Shown: positions 8,855 to 18,379 of the stretch, one piece after another | Layout: every line of letters starts with the position of its first letter | Numbering within the stretch: the first letter of the stretch is position 1 | Assembly (NCBI GenBank): GCA_945870185.1 | Contig: CAMBRK010000006.1 | Coordinates: 1 to 64,000, forward strand | Direction of reading: 5' to 3' | From: Aureispira sp. CCB-QB1 | Lineage (GTDB): Bacteria; Bacteroidota; Bacteroidia; Chitinophagales; Saprospiraceae | Length of the DNA stretch: 64,000 nt | Notes under the pieces: model-generated | What the model saw: the letters and a program-made list of their open reading frames with translations, nothing else | The model's database searches: none | What the model was told of the DNA's origin: nothing | Made by a program: the position numbers and the translations under genes

Positions 8855-10108
8855 ATGGGATTGTTTCTAAAAATTATATGGGAAAGTTTTCAGCAAGCTC
8901 TTGGAAGTCTTGTGGGAAATAAACTCAGGACATTTTTATCCTTACTTGGTATTACTATTGGGATTTTTTGCATTATTACCGTAAAGTCAGCGGTAGATTC
9001 TTTACAAGCCAACATTGTAAATGGCTTTAATGAACTAGGAAGCGATGTTATCTATCTGGATAAAATGCCTTGGAATGAAGACCCCGGACAAAACTACTGG
9101 AAATATGCTAAAAGGCCGGATCCGTCTATAGATGACTATGTGAGCATCAAAAAAAAGTCAAAACTTGCAGAAAATACTTCGTATACCATTTTTACCGGTG
9201 GCCGTACTGTCAAGTTTCTTTCGAGTTCAGTATCTAATGCTTTCATTATGGGTTCTACCCAAGAGTACGCCAATATACAGAACATCAAAGTTGCCGAAGG
9301 AAGGATTTTTTCTCAAACAGAATACGAAAGTGGCTCCAATAAGGTGGTTTTAGGTTATAAAGTGTATAACGAACTGTTCAAAAATGTTAGCGGTATAGGA
9401 AAAGAAGTGAAACTCTTTGGGCAAGACTTTCAGGTGATAGGTTATTTGGAAAGTGAAGGAGATAATGCATTTAACTTCATTAATTTTGATGATGTACTTT
9501 GGTTAAACTTTAATTGCATCAAAAAATACATTAATGTAAAAGATGAATCAAGCGTAGGTAGGTTACTGAATATCAAAGCTAAACCAAACGTGGATTTAGA
9601 AGATTTAAAAGGCGAAATCACGGGTATCATACGGGCTGAACGTCGCCAAAAACCATTAGAAAAGGATAATTTTGCGCTCAATGAATTATCTATGCTATCC
9701 CAAGTACTAGATAGTGTATTTGGGGTGCTCAATTTGGCAGGTTTCGTTATTGGCGTGTTTGCTTTAATCGTTGGAATGGTAAGCGTGGCTAACATCATGT
9801 TTGTTTCTGTCAAAGAACGTACAAATATTATAGGTATAAAGAAAGCTTTGGGAGCTAAAAGATTTGTGATCCTTATGGAATTTTTAATCGAAGCCATCAT
9901 ACTATGCGTTATAGGAGGGATTATTGGGTTAATCTTGGTATACATAAGTCTCACTTTGATATCATTAGTTATACCTTTCAAAATGTCATTATCCTTATTC
10001 AATGTAATGATTGGCGTAGGGACATCGATAGCAGTAGGGATTATTGCTGGTATCATTCCGGCATCTCAAGCATCCGGAATGGATCCTGTAGAAGCAATCA
10101 GAGCTTAA
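8855..10108 (+). CDS. ABC transporter permease, MacB/FtsX family
   Basis: 417 aa. Topology is the MacB type: one N-terminal helix (about 22-42, FLSLLGITIGIFCIITV), a large extracytoplasmic MacB core domain (about 50-265), then three helices near 285-315, 335-360 and 385-405. The end, ASGMDPVEAIRA, is the family signature. Such permeases act in lipoprotein or peptide export or as mechanotransmission modules. No ATPase or membrane-fusion gene adjoins it, so its ATP-binding partner must be elsewhere. The upstream TACCTTTA at about 8802 is one base off the -7 consensus. Confidence 0.9.
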   Translation: MGLFLKIIWESFQQALGSLVGNKLRTFLSLLGITIGIFCIITVKSAVDSLQANIVNGFNELGSDVIYLDKMPWNEDPGQNYWKYAKRPDPSIDDYVSIKKKSKLAENTSYTIFTGGRTVKFLSSSVSNAFIMGSTQEYANIQNIKVAEGRIFSQTEYESGSNKVVLGYKVYNELFKNVSGIGKEVKLFGQDFQVIGYLESEGDNAFNFINFDDVLWLNFNCIKKYINVKDESSVGRLLNIKAKPNVDLEDLKGEITGIIRAERRQKPLEKDNFALNELSMLSQVLDSVFGVLNLAGFVIGVFALIVGMVSVANIMFVSVKERTNIIGIKKALGAKRFVILMEFLIEAIILCVIGGIIGLILVYISLTLISLVIPFKMSLSLFNVMIGVGTSIAVGIIAGIIPASQASGMDPVEAIRA

Positions 10109-10143
10109 TCATAAAATTTGATCAATATTTTGGCACTATTTTA

Positions 10144-10151
10144 TACTTTTG
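10144..10151 (+). promoter_or_regulatory. -7 box (TACTTTTG) giving a nearly leaderless transcript
   Basis: Consensus -7 element whose final G lies only 4 bases before the ATG at 10156. A start site at the usual distance would give a leader of zero to two bases. Confidence 0.6.
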
Positions 10152-10155
10152 TTTT

Positions 10156-10920
10156 ATGATTGATTTGTCAACTTTTATAAGCCAATTAAAAACGATTGCT
10201 ACCCAGCTTTCCAACAGTATTCCATTTATGGTTCAGCATAAGATATGGGAAGGTTTTTTTAAACAAAAAGCGGTGTTGAGTATTTCAATTATTGCCGCTA
10301 TTATTATTCCATATAATGTGTACAATCATTTTTCAACTTTCACTTCGAACATTTTGTCCCAAAAGCAAGGCATTGTCGGGGTTGAAATGGTACAAAACAG
10401 TTTTTTAGACCACATTAACGGTAGTAATAAATATCTAGTGTTGATATTACTGCATATGCTTAATGTTTACTTTTCAAACAAAACCATTGAAAAATTATCA
10501 GGCACTTTCGTCAATATTTCATTTAAAGAACTGATACATTCCCAATTCAGAAATTTAATAGTCATTATTAGGAACTGGATTTATGAACTGATCATTGGAG
10601 TAGGAATAAGTATAGTTTTAGGAGTTTTTGGCCCCGAATGGCTGGAAGACATTTTGAAATTCTTAATAGGCTCTTATTTTATTGGTTTTATCTATTTAGA
10701 TAACTATAATGCTGCCTTCAAAATACCAATCAAGACAAGTAGTGAGATAGTCTATAATCACATAGGGGCAGCATTTGGTTTAGGAATTGTTGCGAAAATT
10801 TTATTTTTTTTACCTTTTGTAGGTCCTATTTTAGCTTCTTTTGTTTGTGGCGTGGCTGGTACTTGGTATATGCACACATCTATAAATCAACATTTGGCAT
10901 CAGAAGCATATTCAGATTAA
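10156..10920 (+). CDS. EI24/CysZ-like integral membrane protein
   Basis: 254 aa from the ATG at 10156. The open frame runs further upstream, but only through the end of the permease gene. About five hydrophobic segments: near 42-62, 95-110, 145-165, 172-190 and 205-240. The last one, AFGLGIVAKILFFLPFVGP, followed by a small-residue-rich helix, resembles the conserved end of the EI24/CysZ family, whose CysZ members are sulfate permeases. The similarity is read by eye and is moderate; transport of sulfate is not established. The start is set by the -7 box 4 bases upstream. Confidence 0.6.
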   Translation: MIDLSTFISQLKTIATQLSNSIPFMVQHKIWEGFFKQKAVLSISIIAAIIIPYNVYNHFSTFTSNILSQKQGIVGVEMVQNSFLDHINGSNKYLVLILLHMLNVYFSNKTIEKLSGTFVNISFKELIHSQFRNLIVIIRNWIYELIIGVGISIVLGVFGPEWLEDILKFLIGSYFIGFIYLDNYNAAFKIPIKTSSEIVYNHIGAAFGLGIVAKILFFLPFVGPILASFVCGVAGTWYMHTSINQHLASEAYSD

Positions 10921-10932
10921 AACTTATGGGCA

Positions 10933-11910
10933 TTGGGTAAAATCAGAACTTTACGTAGATATATCTCATCTGACTCAGTCAATGGAGTTATTCTAGCATT
11001 TAGAAATATTCAAAGGAAAGATTCGAGGTATAAAGCTTTGGTGGCACTTGGTATAGTTAGCATGGTGTGGGGAACTACTTGGGTTGCATCTAAAGAAGCT
11101 GTTTCTTACATGGCAGCGTTACAAATGGCTGGTATAAGACAGATCTTAGGTGGGATTTTATATTTAGGCTATTTTATGGTCAAAAGATATCCATTACCTG
11201 ATAAAAAAATAATTCCTTCGCTCTTAGTACTTGCGTTTCTTAACTTCATACTGAGTAATGGATTGAGCACCTGGGGCATCAAGTATATTCCAGCTGGACT
11301 AGGTGCTATCATAGGAGCCATATTTCCGTTTTGGTTAGTTATGTACAACGTTTTTACAGAAAAAGCTAAGACACCTTTATTATCACTTTTAGGAATGTTT
11401 CTGGGTTTCAGCGGAATCTGTATAGTTTTTTATGAATATTTAGATGATTTTTTTATCCCTGAATTTAGATTTGGAATACTACTTTCTTTGTCAGCAACTA
11501 TTTCTTGGGCTATGGGAACGATTTATATCAAACAACAAGCCAATGTGTTTAATCCTTATTTTGGTATAGGTTTTCAAATGTTGATATCAGGATTTGTCCT
11601 ATATTTATATACTTTTCTATTCGAACCCACTTACATGCCACTTGCTGAAATTCCTATCAGTGCTTGGTATGCTATTTTATATCTAGTAGTCGCTGGATCC
11701 ATCATAGGTTTCGGATGTTATATTTATACCTTACAGCATCTACCGACTGAACAAGCTTCTATTTACGCTTACATTAATCCTTTAGTGGCTGTATTGACTG
11801 GATGGGTCTTTTTAGGAGAACGATTGAGTTTACAATTATGGCTAGGTAGTGTAGTAACAATTTTAGGTATATATTTAGTAAATCGTAATTTCAGAATTAA
11901 AGATAAATAG
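10933..11910 (+). CDS. DMT-superfamily (EamA) transporter
   Basis: Two EamA repeats with about ten membrane helices. Repeat one begins around residue 35 (LVALGIVSMVWGTTWVASKE), repeat two around 185 (LLSLSATISWAMGTIYIKQ). The final repeat has the typical NPLVAVLTGWVFLGE motif. It is likely a metabolite or amino-acid exporter of unknown substrate. The start is uncertain: the first in-frame start codon is TTG at 10933, while the ATG at 10926 gives only MGIG and a stop. A one-base insertion could therefore separate an ATG start from the body, or translation may begin at the TTG. Confidence 0.85.
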   Translation: MGKIRTLRRYISSDSVNGVILAFRNIQRKDSRYKALVALGIVSMVWGTTWVASKEAVSYMAALQMAGIRQILGGILYLGYFMVKRYPLPDKKIIPSLLVLAFLNFILSNGLSTWGIKYIPAGLGAIIGAIFPFWLVMYNVFTEKAKTPLLSLLGMFLGFSGICIVFYEYLDDFFIPEFRFGILLSLSATISWAMGTIYIKQQANVFNPYFGIGFQMLISGFVLYLYTFLFEPTYMPLAEIPISAWYAILYLVVAGSIIGFGCYIYTLQHLPTEQASIYAYINPLVAVLTGWVFLGERLSLQLWLGSVVTILGIYLVNRNFRIKDK

Positions 11911-11962
11911 AAGTAGTACCAAATAAAAGGGAAGAATTTATTATATATTATATATTTTATTA

Positions 11963-11970
11963 TAACTTTG
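11963..11970 (+). promoter_or_regulatory. -7 box (TAACTTTG) of the small secreted protein gene
   Basis: Exact TAnnTTTG 40 bases before the ATG at 12010, behind a very AT-rich stretch. Confidence 0.65.
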
Positions 11971-12009
11971 GCCCTGTAAAAATATTAATTAATTTAAATC
12001 AAAAAAGAA

Positions 12010-12714
12010 ATGAAACATTTATTAGCAATTGCAGTCATTTTGGTTTCTATACAGCTTTATGGACAAAAAAAGATAGTATGGTTTGACGTAGGAGCAAAAG
12101 CCCAATATGGTGCAGCAGGCTTATATAACCAAGCTTTGGCAGATTCACCAGATTACGGATACAGAATCGGAACAGGTTTGTCTTATGGTGGAAAGGTTGG
12201 AATAAATTTCGGTTATAATGGACTAGCTATAGATGTAATGAAAAGTAAAGCCAATCAATCTTTTGACAGAACACTTACTACCATCGAATGGGAAAGTTTA
12301 GATATATATGCATTGTTCAGAAATGCAAAAAATTTGGGATACTTTGAGATCGGTCCAAAAATGTCCATGATCAGCAGAGTAGCTTCCGGTGGTAGTGAAA
12401 GTAATTTAACTGATCGTCCAGAAACCAATTATAATAAAAACCTTTTTTCTGGTGTTCTTGGTTTTGGAGCTAATATTATGGGAAATGACGGTCGTTTTAG
12501 TGGTATTTTGGGTCTTAGATTTGAATATGCATTTTCTGACTTAGATTCTGAAGAAGGTAAAAATATAGGTGCTCCCGTGTACAATACTAACTTTAAGAAC
12601 CTAGACAAAACATCAAATATTGCTTTCGCAGGAGTTGTATTTGAACTCAACTGGGGAATTGGATACTTCGGAAAGGCTCAATGCGGTGGAAGATCTAAGT
12701 TTATAATGTTTTAA
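12010..12714 (+). CDS. Secreted or outer-membrane protein of unknown function
   Basis: 234 aa. It has a clear signal peptide, MKHLLAIAVILVSIQLYGQ, with cleavage after a Gln-preceding site common in Bacteroidota. The mature part has alternating hydrophobic strands (VGINFGYNGLAIDVM, GYFEIGPKMSMIS, GILGLRFEYAF, IAFAGVVFELNW), as in small 8-10-strand outer-membrane barrels. No family was recognised. It is a single-gene unit with its own -7 box and a strong terminator. Confidence 0.7.
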   Translation: MKHLLAIAVILVSIQLYGQKKIVWFDVGAKAQYGAAGLYNQALADSPDYGYRIGTGLSYGGKVGINFGYNGLAIDVMKSKANQSFDRTLTTIEWESLDIYALFRNAKNLGYFEIGPKMSMISRVASGGSESNLTDRPETNYNKNLFSGVLGFGANIMGNDGRFSGILGLRFEYAFSDLDSEEGKNIGAPVYNTNFKNLDKTSNIAFAGVVFELNWGIGYFGKAQCGGRSKFIMF

Positions 12715-12738
12715 ACACTCGGATAAATAAATCAAAAG

Positions 12739-12769
12739 AAGCGGTACTCTTTAGTGCCGCTTTTTTTTT
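12739..12769 (+). terminator. Rho-independent terminator
   Basis: 10-bp stem AAGCGGTACT / AGTGCCGCTT (one G-T pair), 4-base loop, followed by nine T. It lies 25 bases after the preceding stop. Confidence 0.9.
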
Positions 12770-12934
12770 GCAGTAATTATAAAAGCTAATTACATAAAAA
12801 AATATAACTATCCCTTTCTAGTAGAACAATAGTACTACCTTGTTTATTCCGATATTATCCTTTCAACTTTTAAGTTCCCTTTGTTGTTTATGTCCATGTT
12901 GAGTTTTATTTTACAGCAATCATCTCAAATCTAT

Positions 12935-15241
12935 ATGTTTAAATATTTTTTCTACTTATTTTTATTAAGTACTTCACTGATCCAGGCTCAAAAAGGCATG
13001 GTTTACGGTTCAGTGTATATCAATGGAAAACCAGCTGATTTTGTGAACATAAGTGTCAAAGGCACTCAGACCGGCACTACCACTGACCAAAATGGCTCTT
13101 ATTCTTTGGAGTTAAATTATGGAATCCAAACTATACTAGCAGAAATGGTAGGTATGGAAATAGAAGAAAGGGAGATCAATATTAATGCGAGCCAATCAAA
13201 GATTAAACTTGATTTTGAGCTTCAGGAAGTAGCATTCGCTATTAATGAAGTAGTTGTGACGGGTACAAAGACATTTAAAAGAAAAACGGAAAGCCCTGTA
13301 ATAGTTAATATTCTGGACAGTAAAACTTTGACAAACCTTCAAGTTTGCAATCTATCTGACGGACTAAAATTTCAACCAGGCCTTAGAGTAGAAACTGATT
13401 GCCAAACATGTGGGTATACTCAATTAAGGATGAATGGACTCGCAGGTGGATATTCCCAAATCTTGGTCAATGGAAGACCTATTTTCAGTCCCTTGATGAG
13501 TTTGTATGGTATGGAACAATTACCCGTAAACATGATTGAGCGTATAGAAATCGTAAGAGGTGGCGGCTCAAGCTTATATGGTTCTAGCGCGATAGCAGGT
13601 ACTGTAAATGTCATAACCAAAATACCTAAAAAAAGTCAATACGAACTCAGCACAACTTATCATAATATAGATGGCCAATCCAATGATTTGATGCTAAACG
13701 CAAACTCTACATGGGTAAGTGACTCCAAAAATACAGGGATTTCTTTCTATTTAAACCATAGAGACAGAGACTTCTATGATGCCAATGAAGATAATTTTTC
13801 AGAATTGCCAAAACTCAAAAGTACAGCCATAGGCGCCAATATATTCATCAAGCCAGCGGAGAACCAAAAACTTGAACTGAGCATCAGCAAGCTAGGTGAA
13901 TATCGATTTGGTGGAGAAATGTCTACAAAACCGGCTTTTCTATCCCAACAGTCAGAAGAACGAAATCATGATATCTGGCTAGGAAGTGCAGATTACCAGA
14001 TAAATTTCAATGAAGATAACTCCGCTTTCATTATTTATGGTGCTTTCCAGCATACTAGAAGGACACATTACACAGGCGTATTTCCTGATACCCCTGAAGA
14101 CATACAAAAACATATAGAAAACCCTCCTTATGGTACTTCCAAAAATGTAACGGCTCAAGGTGGTATTCAAATGAACCATAGATTGAACAAATTTTTAGGT
14201 GGAAAAAATGTTTTAACGTTCGGATCTGAATATATATCAGATGATATATTGGATATCATACCTTCTTATAGATATGAAGTTGATCAATTAGCCACAGATT
14301 TAGGTACTTTTGCTCAAAGCGATTGGGAAATTTCACCTTCACTCAATTTATTGTCAGGAATCAGAATGGATCGCCATAACCTGATCGATAACTTATTGTG
14401 GAGTCCAAGAGCATCATTATTATACAAATATAAAGGTCATACTCAGTTTAGATTAGGTTACGGCACAGGATTTAGGGCACCTCAAGCATTTGACACAGAC
14501 TTACATATCGCATTTGCGGGTGGAGGAGTGTCTAGGGTGCAATTGGATCCAGCACTTAAACAAGAAAATTCCCAAAGTTTTTCAGCTTCTGTAAATTATG
14601 ATAAAACTACAGATAAATATATTGCTGGATTTACTTTAGAAAGCTTTTATACTAGATTGGATAATGCTTTTGTCTTAGAAAACGTAGGTCAAGATGATTT
14701 TGGTGAGATCTTCTTAAAGAGTAATGGTAGCGCAGCTACAGTACAAGGACTTACATTAGAAATGAGATTAAATTATAATAAAAAGATACAACTAGAATCG
14801 GGATTTACTGTTCAAAGATCATTTTTTGATGACCCAGTTCTATATATTGAAGAAGCCAATCCTATAAGAGAGTTTGTAAGAACACCCAATCAATATGGTT
14901 TTGCCAATTTAAATCTTAATCCAAGTAAAAAATGGGCGTTTAATATCAATTATGTCTATACGGGAACGATGCAAGTGGTACATTTTGGAGGAGCAGAAAA
15001 CTTTACAGAAAATGTAATCATACAATCAAAACCATTTTCTGAGGTCAGTGCGAGAATGGCTTATACCATGCATTTACATAACAAATTTGGATCTGATTTG
15101 GAATTTTTTGGTGGTATTAAAAATATGTTCAATGCTTACCAAAATGATTTTGATATCGGAAAAAATCGAGATAGTAATTATGTTTATGGCCCGGGATTGC
15201 CCAGAACATTTTTCATAGGTATCAAGATTAAATCTGAATAA
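12935..15241 (+). CDS. TonB-dependent outer-membrane receptor
   Basis: 768 aa from the ATG at 12935, where a signal peptide begins (MFKYFFYLFLLSTSLIQAQ). Domains in order: a carboxypeptidase-regulatory-like barrel (about 20-100), a TonB-box-like segment (NEVVVTGTK, 104-112), a plug (about 115-235, with RIEIVRGGGSSLYGSSAIAG), and a 22-strand barrel ending IGIKIKSE. The plug has a CQTC pair (Cys156, Cys159) seen in one subgroup of Bacteroidota receptors annotated as ferrienterochelin/colicin-type. The ligand is probably a metal chelate but cannot be fixed. No SusD partner is present, so this is not a polysaccharide-utilisation receptor. Confidence 0.93.
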   Translation: MFKYFFYLFLLSTSLIQAQKGMVYGSVYINGKPADFVNISVKGTQTGTTTDQNGSYSLELNYGIQTILAEMVGMEIEEREININASQSKIKLDFELQEVAFAINEVVVTGTKTFKRKTESPVIVNILDSKTLTNLQVCNLSDGLKFQPGLRVETDCQTCGYTQLRMNGLAGGYSQILVNGRPIFSPLMSLYGMEQLPVNMIERIEIVRGGGSSLYGSSAIAGTVNVITKIPKKSQYELSTTYHNIDGQSNDLMLNANSTWVSDSKNTGISFYLNHRDRDFYDANEDNFSELPKLKSTAIGANIFIKPAENQKLELSISKLGEYRFGGEMSTKPAFLSQQSEERNHDIWLGSADYQINFNEDNSAFIIYGAFQHTRRTHYTGVFPDTPEDIQKHIENPPYGTSKNVTAQGGIQMNHRLNKFLGGKNVLTFGSEYISDDILDIIPSYRYEVDQLATDLGTFAQSDWEISPSLNLLSGIRMDRHNLIDNLLWSPRASLLYKYKGHTQFRLGYGTGFRAPQAFDTDLHIAFAGGGVSRVQLDPALKQENSQSFSASVNYDKTTDKYIAGFTLESFYTRLDNAFVLENVGQDDFGEIFLKSNGSAATVQGLTLEMRLNYNKKIQLESGFTVQRSFFDDPVLYIEEANPIREFVRTPNQYGFANLNLNPSKKWAFNINYVYTGTMQVVHFGGAENFTENVIIQSKPFSEVSARMAYTMHLHNKFGSDLEFFGGIKNMFNAYQNDFDIGKNRDSNYVYGPGLPRTFFIGIKIKSE

Positions 15242-15385
15242 TCCTAATCTTGAAACGGGAAATTAATCATTTAATTATGATAGGCATTTTAGCATAATTC
15301 ATAAGAATTAGACCATGCTAAATTCAAATGTTGAGTGAATTCAATGTAGCATTTAAAACATTGATTTGGTTATTCACTAAAAATA

Positions 15386-16318
15386 TCAAGCTTTTTTACT
15401 TGCAAGTAAGTATAAGACGGCCATTCTTATAGCTACACCATTTTCTACCTGATCTAAAATTATGGATTGGCTTGAATCTGCTACATCACTAGTGATCTCG
15501 ACTCCACGATTAATAGGACCAGGATGCATGATTACAATTTCCTTATCCAAGGTATCTAACAACTTTTTGTTTACTCCGAAGTATAAAGCATATTCTCTTA
15601 ATGAAGGTATGTATTTAATATCTTGTCTTTCTAGTTGAATTCTCAATACATTGGCTACATCACACCATTGTAACGCTTTTTTGATATCATGCTCCACTCG
15701 GACTCCTAAAGCTTCTATGTGTTTAGGAATCAAGGTGGAAGGCCCACAAACCATCACATTAGCTCCTAATTTCTGAAGACAAAAAATATTACTGAGCGCT
15801 ACCCTACTGTGCAAAATATCACCAACGATCACCACATTTTTTCCTGCTACAATACCTAGTTTTTCTTGAATAGAAAATGCATCCAACAAGGCTTGCGTTG
15901 GGTGTTCGTGTGTTCCATCACCTGCATTGATAATGTTAGCGTCTATATGCTTGGACAAAAAGTGATGTGCTCCAGGTGCCGGATGTCTCATGACCACCAT
16001 GTCCACCTTCATTGCTAAAATATTATTGACAGTATCCAATAGCGTTTCTCCTTTACTAACAGATGAAGATGAAGCCGCAAAGTTGACTACATCGGCTGAC
16101 AAGCGCCTTTCTGCCAATTCAAACGAAATGCGAGTTCGGGTGCTGTTTTCAAAAAAGACATTGGCAACGGTGACATCTCTTAATGAAGGAACCTTTTTAA
16201 TGGGTCGGTTGATGACATCCTTAAACTCGGTTGCAGTTTTAAATATCAACTCAATATCTTCTTTTGTAATATATTTAATACCAAGGAGATGTTTAGTACT
16301 GAGTTGTGATGCTGACAT
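15386..16318 (-). CDS. pyrB: Aspartate carbamoyltransferase catalytic chain PyrB
   Basis: 310 aa, normal length. The carbamoyl-phosphate site FENSTRTRISFELAERR (about 56-72), HPTQALLDAF and GDILHSRVALSNI are all intact, as is the aspartate-binding stretch HPGPINRGVEI. It condenses carbamoyl phosphate with aspartate in pyrimidine synthesis. It lies 28 bases downstream of pyrR on the same strand. No pyrI regulatory chain follows, fitting control by PyrR. Confidence 0.96.
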   Translation of the reverse strand: MSASQLSTKHLLGIKYITKEDIELIFKTATEFKDVINRPIKKVPSLRDVTVANVFFENSTRTRISFELAERRLSADVVNFAASSSSVSKGETLLDTVNNILAMKVDMVVMRHPAPGAHHFLSKHIDANIINAGDGTHEHPTQALLDAFSIQEKLGIVAGKNVVIVGDILHSRVALSNIFCLQKLGANVMVCGPSTLIPKHIEALGVRVEHDIKKALQWCDVANVLRIQLERQDIKYIPSLREYALYFGVNKKLLDTLDKEIVIMHPGPINRGVEITSDVADSSQSIILDQVENGVAIRMAVLYLLASKKA

Positions 16319-16346
16319 TTGTATATATAAATATTTGGGATTGAAA

Positions 16347-16898
16347 TTAATCTGTTTGGCCTGAAAAAAGTAAAACTTCGTCCGTGCCGGTGAGTTCTTT
16401 CCATCTTACTCTGACATATGCTTCGTCCAAGGCATCCACTGCTATACCTGCATAATCGGCTTTAATCGGAAAATGTCGATTGAATCTCCGGTCTACCATG
16501 CAAAGCAATTCTATCTTATTGGGACGACCAAAATCCTGAATAGCTGCCATAGCGGCATGAACAGTCCTGCCAGTATACAAGACGTCATCTATCAAAAGCA
16601 CATTTTTATTTTCTATCAGAAAATCTATCTCCGTGGTACTCGCCTTAAGTGGCGTATCTCTACGTCTGAAATCATCTCGGTAAAAAGTGATGTCTAATTT
16701 ACCATAATGAAAAGGCTTGCCACGAAGCATATCTATGAGCTGGACTTGTAGTCTTTCTGCCAAAAATACACCGCGTTCCTGTATACCAATGATGCAAAGG
16801 TCTTCAGGATGAAGATGATTTTCGAGCACATGATGACACAATCTTTTGATGGTCAATGCAAAACGCTCTTCCGAAACTATGAGTCTACCTTGTTTCAT
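16347..16898 (-). CDS. pyrR: PyrR bifunctional pyrimidine operon regulator / uracil phosphoribosyltransferase
   Basis: 183 aa from the ATG at 16898 (MKQGRLIVSEERFALTIKRL). The PRPP-binding motif VLLIDDVLYTGRTVHAAM is canonical, and the arginine-rich stretch FYRDDFRRR matches PyrR. In firmicutes PyrR binds pyr mRNA to attenuate transcription. No attenuator hairpin was seen in the short pyrR-pyrB gap. I chose 16898 over the upstream ATG at 16910 because a -7 box occupies 16908-16915, which would leave a leader of only about five bases. Confidence 0.93.
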   Translation of the reverse strand: MKQGRLIVSEERFALTIKRLCHHVLENHLHPEDLCIIGIQERGVFLAERLQVQLIDMLRGKPFHYGKLDITFYRDDFRRRDTPLKASTTEIDFLIENKNVLLIDDVLYTGRTVHAAMAAIQDFGRPNKIELLCMVDRRFNRHFPIKADYAGIAVDALDEAYVRVRWKELTGTDEVLLFSGQTD

Positions 16899-16907
16899 AT
16901 CGGGTGA

Positions 16908-16915
16908 CAAAGATA
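16908..16915 (-). promoter_or_regulatory. -7 box (TATCTTTG) of pyrR-pyrB
   Basis: Consensus element ending 9 bases before the chosen PyrR ATG. There is no room for a pyr-mRNA attenuator in front of pyrR. Confidence 0.65.
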
Positions 16916-16967
16916 GTTAGTTTTACGCAGATGATTTTAATATTATTACAAAATATTTAAATAATTC

Positions 16968-17369
16968 CTATTTTTCAAATAGTAAACTATCACCTGAATT
17001 GTTAACTACATTGCCACTATTGTGATTCAGTTTTATGAGATTATCCGTTTTGGTCACCAAAGTCCAATCTTCAGATATCTCTTCAAAAACGCCTGATTTG
17101 GCAAACTGTAAAACAAACTTCGTTCTGCCACTATCTGTATATTCTTTCCATATTCCCGCGACAATTTCACTTCCTTTGGTGGCTGTAACCACTCCTGTAG
17201 TTTGAAAATCAAAAGTATAATCTTCAAATGATGAGGTCAGGTTTTTACCATCATCCATATAATTGGTGACTTTCCAACCATTAGTTGCTGCTTGATTAGT
17301 TTCGTCTTTGGTACATCCATTCAATAGTAAAATGGCAAAACACAGCAGTGAGCTTATTAAAAATCTCAT
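16968..17369 (-). CDS. Small lipoprotein of unknown function
   Basis: About 133 aa. MRFLISSLLCFAILLLNGC is a lipoprotein signal with a lipobox ending at the Cys. The body (WKVTNYMDDGKNLTSSFEDY, ATKGSEIVAGIW, KFVLQFAKSG) has the beta-strand pattern of lipocalin-like stress lipoproteins common in Bacteroidota, but no family is certain. The ATG at 17378 is an alternative start. It lies downstream of the cytochrome/OB/YceI/DUF5777 block on the same strand, 80 bases after it, and may or may not belong to that transcript. Confidence 0.65.
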   Translation of the reverse strand: MRFLISSLLCFAILLLNGCTKDETNQAATNGWKVTNYMDDGKNLTSSFEDYTFDFQTTGVVTATKGSEIVAGIWKEYTDSGRTKFVLQFAKSGVFEEISEDWTLVTKTDNLIKLNHNSGNVVNNSGDSLLFEK

Positions 17370-17449
17370 AAAATACATTTTATTGATGAAACAATGACCA
17401 ATGTTATCTTCTTATCTTCATTGGCCAAAACTACTTTGAATAAATAAGA

Positions 17450-18346
17450 TTAATCCAATTTTTTTCTTTTCAATGTAAATACTCTGCTGATATTGAACCC
17501 AAATCGTACACCGTCCAAAGCTGAATTCCATTGACCGCTGGTTTCAGTGATAAAGCCCCTTTCTACCATAGATTGGCTATTGGAGAAGTGCAATTGGAAA
17601 ACGTGGCCACCGGTCTCAACATCTAATCCTACAGAAAGTGAGTGGTAAAGCTCAGGAGATAGCTGATCAGGTAAAACATATATATATTCTCCGTTAATGG
17701 CTACTCTTTTACTCAGTTTCAATCTACTACCCACACCCAAGGCATAAACATCATTTTTTTCAGCATTGGTTTTCACTAGGTTTCTGTGTACCATAGTTGG
17801 ACTCAGTTGCAAGGAAAAAGATTCTGAAAATTTTCCACCTAAAATCAATTGAGTAGTATACGCTAATCTGCTGGAAAAATAATTTTCTCTATCAGGATTT
17901 TCCCACCTTAAGGTATTGATGGATGAGGTAAGTAATAATGCAGCTGTCAAAGGCATCGTCTTTTTTCCGGTGCTCTGTCTTAAAAATTTATACTTTACAA
18001 ATCCATCATAGGTTTTCTGTAAGCTACTTCTGCCCACACCTATGGTGATGACATCGCTCAACCCATAATCTAGCCCAAATCTAATGTTGGCACCATCCAA
18101 TCCAAAAATATCATAAAAGCCGTTATTCACAGGATTAAATCGGTGGCTTATTTTAAAATCCAATACGCCTTCTGCTGTATTTTCCAATGAATGTAGGTTG
18201 ATGACTCTATTGGTTTTAAAACTGGCATTGGTATAGTCCGTGGTTTCTTCTTCGCCCAAAAGTGACAATAAATCATCTTCTTGTGCAGATACAAATGAAG
18301 AAAATGTTAACAAGAATACAGAAAGTAATGAAAAAATACGCATCAT
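17450..18346 (-). CDS. DUF5777-like outer-membrane beta-barrel protein
   Basis: 298 aa with a signal peptide (RIFSLLSVFLLTFSSFVSAQ), an acidic linker, and a barrel of about 12 amphipathic strands from FKTNRVINLHSLENT to the C-terminus. The phrases DFKISHRFNPVNNGFYDIFG and GLDGANIRFGLDYGLSDVITIG are typical of DUF5777 proteins. The function is unknown. It is the last gene of a four-gene run with YceI, an OB-fold protein and a cytochrome c lipoprotein, which suggests a role linked to envelope electron transfer or cargo passage across the outer membrane. Confidence 0.8.
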   Translation of the reverse strand: MMRIFSLLSVFLLTFSSFVSAQEDDLLSLLGEEETTDYTNASFKTNRVINLHSLENTAEGVLDFKISHRFNPVNNGFYDIFGLDGANIRFGLDYGLSDVITIGVGRSSLQKTYDGFVKYKFLRQSTGKKTMPLTAALLLTSSINTLRWENPDRENYFSSRLAYTTQLILGGKFSESFSLQLSPTMVHRNLVKTNAEKNDVYALGVGSRLKLSKRVAINGEYIYVLPDQLSPELYHSLSVGLDVETGGHVFQLHFSNSQSMVERGFITETSGQWNSALDGVRFGFNISRVFTLKRKKLD

Positions 18347-18379
18347 AGGTGCTGTTTAATTTGTGTTTGTGTGTGGATG

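Noticed and set aside
9442-10056. 204-codon open frame on the minus strand
   Set aside because: It lies wholly antisense to the MacB-like permease, and its translation (repeated Ile, Thr, Pro stretches) is a shadow of that gene's codon pattern.
9904-10155. Extended N-terminus of the EI24-like protein
   Set aside because: The open frame before 10156 lies inside the permease gene and before the -7 box, so it is not translated as part of this protein.
12935-15241. SusC-type polysaccharide-utilisation receptor
   Set aside because: There is no SusD partner and no SusC-length barrel; the plug resembles metal-chelate receptors.
16347-16910. pyr-type attenuator hairpin upstream of pyrR or pyrB
   Set aside because: The pyrR leader is only a few bases and the pyrR-pyrB gap of 28 bases has no strong stem.
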